Positions 36,001-48,000 of a DNA stretch of 64,000 nucleotides are shown piece after piece. The notes beneath the pieces are model-generated. The model was not told the DNA's origin, did not search any database, and was given only the letters and a program-made list of their open reading frames with translations. The DNA comes from Aplidium turbinatum. Its lineage: Eukaryota > Chordata > Ascidiacea > Aplousobranchia > Polyclinidae. A program made the position numbers and the translations under genes. The stretch lies in assembly GCA_918807975.1 (NCBI GenBank), contig OU964919.1, forward strand, positions 14,898,001-14,962,000, given 5' to 3'. Numbering within the stretch: position 1 is the first letter of the stretch; each line of letters opens with the position of its first letter.

Positions 36001-39000
36001 AACTCGCAGCATCAGGCTAAGACAGATCGTTTAAATCTACCTTGTGAAGTAATCTACTATTATATAACACCTTGACGTCTATAACACCTTGATGTCCTAT
36101 ACAACATCTTGATGTTCTAATATATAGACATAATAACATAAAAATTGATGAAAACGAGATTTGTTATAGCCTACACAGTCTATGACTACTGTATATGCGA
36201 CAACTTTATTACTTGGTGTCTGGAGAGAAGCATCACTGAGTTCCGCATTGTACTTGGACATGAGAGTTTGGAAGTCTTGGAGAGAAAGAGATTGCTTGTT
36301 TCCGAACCCATGAGATGACATCATAGTGTTGACAAGGTCATCTAGTTGCTCAGCAGCCACCGAGGCATTCACCATTTCCATCATGGACCTTTGACATCGC
36401 GTTTTTTACGTTATTGCTCAAATGCATTGTTTTACGTTTAATGGGGGTCAACGTTTTCGGTTAAAGCCAGAACAGGAATCGCTTAGTCATGAAAGTCATT
36501 TTGCTTTAAGCTTGCACTTGTACGTTATTCTAAATTGTCTTCTTACCTTTTAAATACCGATATGCTTTATATCACTCTTACATTGTATTGTATTGTGATC
36601 GCCATAAATATAAAAGTTACATCTTTGCATTATGTCTTTATATCTTTGCATTGTAAGGTACAGTATACTCATCGCTTTAAATTTGTAACTACGGTAGGTT
36701 ATAACAAGTATCATTTTTGCTGTGATGATCAGAAATACAAACAACTACCATTGAGCAAATAACGCTTCAAGGAAAAGTCAAAAAGAAGAAAAGCAAAAAA
36801 ACGTAAACTCAGGCTGTTAACACTGCCCCGATTATATCCACGTATACAAATAAACGTTGATTGAGAATGAAAAACATCAGATCCATGTTTTCCAGATCCC
36901 ACAACCAATATGCCGAATACATTAGGGTAATACTGATTAGTTGATATAGCACCGAAGTGTTTATATTTTTAATTGCTTACTTCAGCATGGTTCTGAACTC
37001 TGTGACCGAAAGGCTTCCGCTCTTATCCAAGTCGTACATATCAAACATTAGTTTGGCTTTATCCTGTGGTGAACCTAGAACATATGCAATTGATTGTGTT
37101 GTGTACCTACTTACGTACAAGGCCGTTAAGGGGGTAATTAGGCCCAATACCAATAAGATCTTCGGGCCCCAAATCAAGACGCTACGCCACTAAATAAACG
37201 CACTATATATAAAGAATTCAAGTTCTTGGACCCCTGAAAATGTTACGAGCCCGTAAAACTATCTCATAAAATTATCCCTTTTGGTTTGGTCGCTGTATAG
37301 TGTATATGTCTTCATTTGATAATGTTAAGGAGCTGCAATATTTCATATTGTTGTAATTACCCTATCAGTATTCTTTATGTCCAGTGTTTTTTCCCAGCAT
37401 ATTTATACTTAATGCCCCTTAATCAATCCACCCTATTAATAATTATTAATGCTATTATAATAGGCTATAACTTTCTTTGACTAATTTGACAGTTTGTATT
37501 TTGTTTTCTAATACAAGCTTGCATATACTTTATATATCAAAAAAATATCCAGTTTAAGTTTTAAATACACTAATAGAAATAAACAATAGTTTTCTCAATA
37601 CTTTTTTCTACTTTTTATTTAGCAAATAGCCAAAAAATAGCCTGTGTTGTTTTGGGGAAGTCTGAACAACTGAATAATATTCCCCAACTAGGTTGACAAA
37701 CACCCGGTAGGCTTACTGGGTTTCCAAATAGGTTACCTTGCTGTAAACAACAGGTTTGTTTCAACAACTACACATACATTTCAATAATCAAAAACGTACC
37801 TTTGGTAAATAAGACCATAATATCTAAGAATTCTCTGAATGAAATGGCTCCACTTTGGTCAGTGTCTGCTGTATTGAACATCTGTTCGACGAACATGCTG
37901 CTGGGTTTCAGTTTCAGGTACTCCGCAAATTCCTGTTTGCTCAATTCAACATGAATAAACTTTCGTGATTCTCTGGACGCTTCGATTTCCGTAATCCCTT
38001 CTTGGTTGCTGTCTCTTTCTAGCTTCACTGACTACAATTGAAAAGTGATGTATCAGTTATCAAGAAAATGAACTTTTAGGGGTAGGCTACAAAGGTAGAC
38101 TAAATATGTTTGTTTATTATATTGTAGTTGGAATGTATTAATTAGTGGTTTACTGTTGATAAAATGCCAATTGATCAAAGTCAACTTATGTTGCATTTAC
38201 AGAAGTTGGTGGACTTAATTTAAAAATACAATTTTGGTGAAGAGGTAACTTTCTTTAACCATAATTTAAAAACGTATCCACAACCAATAATTTAATGTCG
38301 TTTTCAAAAGTTGATGTATTGCATATAACTTGTATTCAGTAATGTCAGGAATAGTTTCTGACCGGTTCGGTGCAAAGCTAGTGGACTATTTAATATTAGA
38401 AAGCAGCTTTTTTAAGCAACATAATTTGCTGCTGTAGGCTATCCTATGCAGTATACGCTTCTTTAGAAGACTTATTGATATAGAATCTGTTTGTAAATTT
38501 TTTGGATTTTTCTGCCGGTGATATTGGTCTGTAGTCTATACCTGCTGTGTAGTGAACGCTACAGTAAAGCAATGCGGGAGAAAGATTGCCAGCAAAGTGT
38601 TGAATTTGTTTAAATAAATAATCCACTCCTACAGTTTTACAGTACAACCTCTTGATCAAATGCCCGTTAGCTAAACGTTTCCAAATACAAGGTGACCGGC
38701 CTATCTACAGTGGGTCGGGGTACAACATCTTGTGATGATCAGTTCACCTTAACATTAACAATACAAAATAAAAGATGAGAGCTTACAAGTGGCATGCTTG
38801 AGCTAGAGGTATAAAAAAATAATGAAGCGCTTTTTGAGTAAGCAACTTCAAAATGCGATTTTTGTAGTTTACATACAGCGGCCAAGGCTGTTTTGAAGAA
38901 GCGTTGAAGCAATTCATCTCTCATTTCCTTGGTACTCGCTTGCGCCATCAACTGGCTGAGTGACACTTCGTTTTCGATAAACGCTAATCCGGCGCCTTGA

Positions 39001-42000
39001 AGGAAAGTCTTCAATCGGACTATGAAACTATCTCTTTCTTCACCGTCGTTGAAACGGAGAACCTGCAAAACAAGATTAAACTAGATTTGCTCTTTGGTAT
39101 GTAAAGGTGCTATCAAACAAAGTTTTTTGTGGTGCAAGCATGAACTTGCTTGACCTTGCTTTCTTGGCTTTGTCATATGTCTTACTATCTTCAATGTAAC
39201 TATATTGGCAATAAGCTGCAGTCATTTTGGCATGCCAAAAGAAGCATTTCAAAAGTAGTGTAGGACACTTTAAGTGTGTTTGCAAAACTTTCTATACCAG
39301 TGAAGAGTGTGAGCTATAACATTTTTAATAACGATTAAAATTAAATTAAATTGGTCAAATCGATAAGCAACACTTTACTTTTTATGCTAATGCTGAAGTA
39401 TACAATGACTACTGTGGTAGATCGACAACTACTTTTTCAAACGTTTCCTATGTAAGCTATAGCATACTACACAAAAAAACTGTTCGAGAAAACAAATTGC
39501 ATAAAAAACCTGTATAAGAAAATCTGTACTTACCAAATCATGAGTGTCTCCAGATGCTCTCAGGAACATTGTGTCACGACCGCTGTTGTATGATCGGGAC
39601 AGTTGGATTTGTTCGGATTTATTCAAGTCAACTGTCCTCAGCAGCCTTCCGCTGATGGCTTTCACTTGGATTGTTTTTCCAGGGCCAAGTTTCACCTAAA
39701 ATTAAAATGCTATATTTACCACAGCGTAAGCCATGTGGCATATGCAGGATGCTAACTGGCAGAGCAGAAATAACACTGACCTTTTTATTTTGTGTGTAAT
39801 ATAATAAGATGGTGTACACTTGTGTACAGTAATAAATACTAGAAATATAACACAACAAACAAGCAGCAAAAGACAATACAATCATAGAACCAGCTGCTCT
39901 CACTTAGACATGCCATTAGTTTATTGGCAAATTAAAAATCAGCTCATGAGCCACCTAAAAGCAAAAAAACGAGGTCATTGATCACACTCTTCTTCATAAG
40001 CATGGCACAATCCTAGTTATATAGTAGTAGGTGAATCCATTTCTCTTAACTTTGATGTCCAAAGGCACAAAGCTTTAGATACGTCTTTAGCAACACAACA
40101 AGCGTTTAGAACTGGAATATGTTAATTATTATTTATTAGTTCAAAATATGTGTAGGCTACGGATGTAAGAACACAAATGAACCCGCACACTTAACGTACT
40201 TTAACTTCTCTATTGGTTTTCTGTCCAAGAATCTCAGTCGCAATATCAAATTCTTCCCCACTTTGTTGAGTGCTTTTTTTCTTATTGATTGCTGCCGTTT
40301 TCTTCTTCATTTGAAGCTTTCGTTTTTCTGCTTGCTTACCGAGCAGAAACAGAAAACAGATTGTCACTGAAACAGAAAACACAAGCGTTGACGCCAGGGC
40401 CGGATTTAGACCGTGAGAGGCCCTAGGCTATTCCATTTGTGAGGCCCCTCCCTATTTTGAGCTCAGAAATTTTCTCTAAACAACATCACATGTCATTGCT
40501 TAATGTTAAAAATATGAGTGTATTAAACTCTTCGTTCTTTTAATTTTCCACATTTATGGGTGCAAATTTTTAATTAAAAGAATAAAAATTTAGTTAAAGC
40601 AGTTTTGCTTTTAATTTTAATTTCTCTGATCAAACAACCGTTACAATAATTGTAAAGTTTATTTACGAGCAGTGGCGTAGCCAGGAATTTTGAAAGGTTT
40701 TTTTTTGACGGCGTTTTTGCCTAAAACGACACCCAGCAGCGGGGTTCTGGAGGCCTCCCCCAGAAAATTTTGAAAAATTACTTTGAATTTGGTGCATTCT
40801 GAGAGCATTTTCAATAAAAATGTGGGTATGAATATTCCTGTGAAATGATACCGTCCGGTGGCATAGCAAAAGGATAAGATCATGTTTTCTTCGGCATTTT
40901 TCGGAAATAAAGCTAAGTCTCTATGTTTTCTTGTTGTTACTTCCTGGCTGAGATATTTGAATGTTTGGTATTGGCAAAACTCGCTCTTTTAATGCAGTTT
41001 CGTTTAAAATTAGGCAAGCTTTGTTTTAGAGACATAAAGAGACTGAAAGCATCATTCTCAATATCATGACGTCGCACGCGTGCCAAAAGAGGGGTTGAAA
41101 CCCCCAACCTCCTCCCCTGGCTACGCCAATGTTTACGAGGACATAAGAAATAGTTACAGCAATCAAATAGAGTAGCCTAACACTAGGCTACCAAATTTTT
41201 TTTTCTAGCTTTTGTCAAAGCAAAATCATGCAACTTGAGACATTGTCGACCTCAGTTTATTTTTGATGCTTTTGAGCCTTGAGAAAGATCTCTCTCCTGA
41301 GCAGTTAGTGATCATTAAGCTTAGAAACAGTCTTCCTTGCACATAGAAGTTCATCAGTTAGTTTCGGGACTCGGGTCAACATCTTCCGGATACGCTTCCT
41401 TTAAAAGTTTTAAACCTTGGTTGTCCATTTTCAGTTTTAGCCAAAACTCTGGTGGGCTAAGGTTATCACTATCATGCAGATTGCAGAGCATTGCACGCTT
41501 GAGGCAAAGCTCCCTATTCTTCCTGCAAATCATCTAAATCTTCTTCGTTAACAACAGAAGGAAAGTTGATGCTGCCACTCTCAAAATTAAAAAAAAAACA
41601 CTAGATTTTCCAAGAAAACCATTAGATCAGTGGTTCCCAACACATGGGTCGCGATCCAAAGTTGGGTCGCCTGATTATTTTTTTGGGTCGCTTGTTTTTC
41701 AGGCATATTGTATCTTCGACGAAAAAATAACAATAAAAAAAAATTAAAACGTGAAAAGATCGATCACAAAACTGGAAAATATAAACACAAGTCATGAAGC
41801 GTTTCATGTCGAGACATCGGAAAGCTTTGTAGCATGATCGTGGTGCAAGAAGTTTTAACAGTTTTCGTTTTTATTATTGGTAATATTATTATTAAACGTA
41901 AACCCAACAAAAGTTTCAGTCTCAAACATAAATTAACTTGCCAAAATTACGGGATATACATTGCAACGTGCACTATATGTCACGAACACTATGTAGGACA

Positions 42001-45000
42001 AACCATGACAAATTTTTCCACACGTTGGGCCACACATAGTCTGATGTGGTAAAACGCATCAAAGACAAAGCCCCAAGTGCTGTATGGACTCATTGCTTTC
42101 TTCACAGTGAGGCCTTTGCTGCAAAAAAGCTGTCTCAAGAGCAGCACGAAGTGTTGAATGATGTTGTGAAGTGTGTAAACTTCATAAAAGCAAGTCCACT
42201 AAATCGGCGTTTGTTTTCGTCTTTGTGCACTGACATGGATTCTGATTATTATCAAGCATTGCTTACACCCGGTGACCGGGTGTAAGCCTGGATACGACAA
42301 ACAAAAAAATCAAGCATTGCTGCTGCACATAGAAATGCGATGGTTGTCACGAGGTCGTGTCCTGAAGCGAGTTTGTAATTTGTGGGAGGAAATTGCTATC
42401 TTCCGGAAGCAACAGAACTTGTGAGATTAGCCGAGAAGTTTTTGCAAGAAGATTTCAACGCAAAAGTTGCTTACCTTGCTGATATATTTGACTCTCTGAA
42501 TTCTCTAAATTTATCTATGCAAGGCAACGGTTTAGCGGTGATTGATTGCGCTGCCAAAGTTTCTGCTTACGACAAAAAACTTTTATTCTGGAAATGTTAT
42601 GTCACCAAAGATGAGTACGATGTATTTCCTCAGCTAACGCAATATATTTGTGGCAAGGAAGTTGATATTAAGCAAACCATAATTGGACACCTGGAACAGT
42701 TTGCCAAAAAGTTTGTGCACTACTATGGAGAATCTCTAACACTTAATAGCCAAAATGATTGGATAATTGATCCATTTGTTGGAAACGATCTGCCTCAACT
42801 TCCCATCCATGTTGCAGAACAGTTTATGGACATAACGACAAAAGCAGCAAATCGTATTTCTTTTGCGTCCTTCAAAGACAAATACCCCAAAGATTCTGCA
42901 AACATCCACTTTAGGACTTCCATGTACAAAGCGTATCCCACAGTTTCAAATTTAGTGATTCAAAAACTGATTCCATTTGCAACAACTTGGCTTTGTGAGA
43001 CTGGATTTAGCGCCATGTCTGCATTGAAAACTAAACAGCGAAACCGGCTGAAAGTTGAAGCCGACAAGTGGCTAAGCAAAATAACGCCTCAATTTCAAAA
43101 ACTCAATGATAGCAAGCCAGCACAGCTATCTCATTAGTGATTTGATAAACATATTATTTTCGGAAAAAGTTACTGCTTTTGTAGTGCTGTTTGTTTGCAA
43201 CGCCATCTTGTATGGCTTTAAAATACTACGACAATTTGCTTGGGTCGCAAGATTTTATCGAACCGCATTTTTTTTTAAATGGGTCGCCTTAAAAACGAGT
43301 TGGGAACCACTGCATTAGATTATTTCATATTGTTTTTTGCAGAGAAGACTGCGGCACTTTAACATAGAAGCTTCCAGCAGAAAGCGCGCAATAATTGCCT
43401 CTATTATGATGCAAACGAGTAACGACGTAATAATGACTGTTTGCAACTTGTGTATAGAATTTTCTAATCTGAAAAGCTTGATATATATAGGTACTTTAGG
43501 TAGGGTTTAAACTTGTCAAGTTTTTAAAAGAATTACAAACTTTGAAATCGAATTTCGAAGCCCCTGGACGTTGAGGCCCTAAGCTTCAGCCTGCCTAGCC
43601 TATTGGTAAATCCGGCCCTGGTTGACGCAGATGTTGAGCTGGGTTGTAAATTTGTTTCTCGGCAATCGAGTGTAGCAAGAATTGACAGCGATAGACACGT
43701 GTTTCGCCCATGGGGTGGGCTCATCAGCATCGCATCACTAATTCATGCCGCATAGTTCTCAACCGCTGCTTTTGTCAGTCATTTTATTATGTAAAATTGT
43801 AAATGTCCGGAAGAGTTTGAATGTCAACAAGAATTTTGAATAAAAATTATATAAGAACATTATCAGATCAAGCATGTTTTTACAACTCATTCTGGTAATG
43901 TGCACCCTGCTTGAACATGTCCAAATAGAACGTTGTTTAAATTTAGCAGATGCTCGGGAAAGAGCAAAATTATTCACAATTTTTGCAATATGACCAGAGA
44001 TGGGCGTGATCTTGATCTTGAAGATCACAAGTGATCTTGAAGATCAAGATCGTGATCTTGATCTTGATCTTCAAGATCACTTTTTTTTTGGTGATCTTGA
44101 TCTTGATCTAAGATCACTTTTTTTTGTGTGATCTTGATCTTGAAGAACAATAAGATCAAGATCACTTTAAAATTAAAGTTTACTTCCTAGATAGAGGCAT
44201 TTTTTTAAAACTTGTACTGTACAAAGTAGTTAGTGGCGACTACTAACATTAAGCCACTGCTAATCTGGTATGTGTCGAACAAAAGACGATTTAAAATCTC
44301 CATCTAATCTGGTCAGTGTTGCCATTTCAAAATTGAAAAAGTTTTCGGTGTTGGTCATAATAAATAAGTCAACTTCCGTGTACTTTATGTTGACGTATAA
44401 TAAAAAATGATTTAACTTTGTTCACAATTTCCATGTGTGAATTTTAAAGAAATGTTTGCTTTCTTTGACCCAATTTTAGATGTTTCAAAAGTGTAGAATG
44501 GCGGTGTTAAAAAATCTGGACTCTAGCCGACTTTGGTCATGTAAAGTGGTTTATTGCAGCAAATCAACCAGACCAAGACTTGTTTACGGTCTGAGTATGG
44601 AGCGGTTTGTTTGACCGCAAACCTCTGGAACTTTTTTGATAGCAGACAACAGTATCAAGGTTGCCAGATGGGTAAATGGTGCAATAAACATTGACATAAC
44701 ACAGTAAAAGTTAAAACAACTTAGTAACACGAATAAAAACTCCAACATAAAGCAGACAAAAATTTGGTAAAAAATGATGCAGTTAAACTTTATTATTATT
44801 TATTTATTATAAATAAAAAGCATAAAACTAATTGCTTTTTCAGTAGGCTACTATTGTAATTAACCTCGGCCTTGGGGTGACGTTGCGATTCTACGCAATC
44901 TACGTCAACAATTGATAGGCCTAATAGCAACAGTCACTAACTCATTACAATTCTTAGGCCAGCGATCGAGTAGTTAAAGGTAAAAGTTAGCAATACCAAC

Positions 45001-48000
45001 TATATACCTTTACCCGGGTTGCTTATATACAGTATAGTAACTATTTTTTGCAACATCATTGACCAAAAACTTCATTTTTTTTCAAGTACACAAAAAGTGA
45101 TCTTGAAAGTGATCTTGATCTTCAAGATCACGATCTTGATCTTGATCTTCAAGATCACTTAGTTTGGTGATCTTGATCTTGATCTTCAAGATCACCTATT
45201 CTTGGTGATCTTGATCTTGATCTTCAAGATCACCAATACTGGTGATCTTGCCCATCTCTGAATATGACACGTATACTTAGCCTATTGCATATAAAACAAA
45301 TAATTAAACAAACAAAGTGAGAGGTCTATTAAACTAGAGGTGTAATCAAACTAGTATAGTGAGAGGTCTACAGTTGTATTACCTCTCCCTCATGACTTGG
45401 TAAATATAAACATGTTATCATATCTTAACTCTAACATTTTATAAAAAAACCTTTCGTTTGTAGGCTACAGTGTGAGCACTGAGCAGGTCTGGTTAAATAG
45501 TTGAGGATTTAGTTTAAGTGGACGGGAAAGAAGCCAATCTTTGTAACCACCTTCAGGCGTGCCTTTAAGTGTCTTGCCAAAGACACAGCATCGTGATTTT
45601 GAGCGGTGTCGAACTGACAACCTTTTGAACGCCGAGCCATGGCGCTCACCACCTGGCTATGCATTCGACTATGGCGATGGAAGTCGCGCTATATTAGTAG
45701 CCTAGGCCTACATGAAAAACTTCATCAGAATATAACCAAGCACTGTTTACTTAGTCTCAGTGTTAATACAGAATGTGTGCCAAGAATTTAATAAGCAAAA
45801 TTACCATATGAAAAGATGCCATTAGAAACCATCTAGGTTTTCCAGTAATTTTATGTAGAAAAATAAATTTGATCCACCAAAAATTTAAAGTCTTCATCTT
45901 CTGATGGTACAAATCAACTTACGCAAAGCAAAGAGACCAATGGCAGTGAAGCTGAGGGCAAAAGACACTCGACTTCCATCTAAGTAATCAAACCGTTGAG
46001 GCGGAGTACAGGCTTCCATGTCGGTTTCATTCAACTGCATCGGTTGGGGACAGAACGTTCTGTTGTCAGTGTCTGTGAAATTAACGAGTGAAAAGACAGT
46101 CTTCAGGGCTTGATTCATTCAAATTGTATTTATCTTTGAAAAATAAACCAACCTTGTTCAGTTTAAAGGGAACCGTAACAGTTTTGCTTACCCTTGTAAA
46201 GGCTTTATTGAAAAAAGCAAAAGGCCTTTGTGTTCGGGAAAAAAGCTGAAATGAGACTACGAACTGCAATTTAATTTCTATATAAAAACTTCGAATTTTA
46301 CATTAAGCCAAAAAAGTGCTTTCTCCTGGCTCTGTTGTTTAGTAAGCCTATGGAAGGCTAAATCACAGAGTTAGAGAACGTGAAGTTCTTAGTCATAGTT
46401 AACGGGTTGTTGTTTTGAGTAATGAATTACCTTCTACCAAACATGCTCTTTGTATTTCAAGGTAGCAGCAAGATCAAAATGAGCTTTCAAATAGCGCATT
46501 TCAAAAGTTGAAAGTTGAACGGTTGCCTGATCTACATTTTGTCTGACAAGTCAAGTGCTCAGTCATTGAATTACGGGGAAGGTAAGTTGTTAGATATAGA
46601 TTGCAAAATAACAAAAACACTTTCTCACCAGGATTCCAACCAAACGGGTCGTTCTGAATGTCATCTTCGGTCATGCTTGGATTGGTACGCAAGATGACGT
46701 CACGGATGGTAGTGTTAGACACGAATTCGAACTGGTTCTCATCGAGGAGTCTGAAAGATGATGTTAGTTTCAATTATAGACAATAAATCAGGAATTTTTT
46801 GTATTGATTCAACGTCTACAGACGTTGTAAATGTAATGTAAAGTAATGAATCAATCTAAAGAACGACCGATTTGATGTCTGGGTGGTAGCCTATACTTTC
46901 GTCATAAAATTAATGTTTAATTTTAAGTTAATTACTGTTTAATTGAACACAATTATTGTTTAACTTTATAATTCAAAAAGTGAAAGTGTTCAGCTAGAAA
47001 AGTTTTGTTCTTTTTACATTGATTTCACATCTGCAAGGTAACATTAATGTCTTCAATCAAAAAAGGAATAAATTTGTCAGCTGCACAAAGAGCTGGCGTA
47101 ATTGAAAATTCGTTAGTCTTTTGATTTGCAAACAACATGCGTGGTCAGTGAAGAATATGTTCAATTAATTAATTCATTATCTTTTAGTAATGTTGAATCG
47201 TGGAACATCCTTTACGTAGCCTATTGGTCAAACTAGTAGCCTAATTTCGAATTTATGCGTATTGATTTTATAAAAAGCTTTTTAAACTCACCCATTAGAT
47301 TTGTAGTCCTCATACCAAAACCTATCACCATCTCGAATTCGAAGAAACTGATCCAAAATAATCTGGCGGAAGAGTTCTCCTGGACCTCTTTCAACCGTCT
47401 CCAGCAGCCCTCCAGTCCAAACATCTACTCGGCTAATATCCTCACCATGAGCTTCTTCAAGTCGTTGTAAAACCTAAGAAACATGCATTTTAATTAACTT
47501 ATAGTTTACAAAAGGGATGAAAAACATTTTCAACTGAATGTGGCACACACAAGACTTTGTCCTGGCTTAAAACAAAAGTTGATTGCAGATTCTTTTAAAT
47601 AGGTCAATACCATTTCAATGGAACATTTGATAATGCATTTTCTTGTCAAGTCTGAGTTGTTAATCGACGGTTTACTGTCATTTTTGTAATATTTGTGTCA
47701 GTGGTTCACCAGCCCTTAACATTCAACAGCCCTGGTTTTAAAATGTTTCAATGCATTGGTTTTCAAATTTTGGGTGCAGAAGGACCTCAGGTGTTTTTAG
47801 TTACTGGTTTCAAGCTACCTGGAAAATGGAAATGTCCTCATTGCTAACATTTCTTGGTCGGTAGCAGTTTGTTTTAATTTTTCTGACTGTCCCTAATGTG
47901 CTATGCATTGGTGATAAATAAGTGGCATCAAGCTTTGACTTTAAAGTTATCGTATTGACAACTTACTTCAGCTCCTGTTTCTGCCTGACTGTTTGGAGGT

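Larger units (their letters stand above)
41628..43312 (+). mobile_element. hAT with ZBED5-like transposase, interrupted
   Basis: The ends CAGTGGTTCCCAACACATGG and GAGTTGGGAACCACTG have a perfect CATTAGAT duplication. The transposase runs from about 42046 ([19 protein letters not shown]) through [12 protein letters not shown] near 42330 to a 251-codon frame at 42382-43137 that ends with the hAT dimerisation pattern [19 protein letters not shown]. The N-terminal part is replaced by a Penelope piece, and a 45-bp insertion interrupts it at 42264. It resembles SCAND3/ZBED5-type transposases. Confidence 0.9.
40395..43620. mobile_element. 3.2-kb hAT element holding two further hATs
   Basis: The ends CAGGGCCGGATTTAGACC and GGTAAATCCGGCCCTG have a perfect GTTGACGC duplication (40387-40394, 43621-43628). 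Inside are hATs at 40670-41131 and 41628-43312. On the minus strand between them (about 41360-41540) a decayed frame ([33 protein letters not shown]) may be the host element's own transposase. It lies in the DUOX intron between exons 14 and 15. Confidence 0.9.

Noticed and set aside
37130-37192. Possible hAT right end (GACGCTACGCCACT)
   Set aside because: No convincing left end or target duplication; left unannotated.
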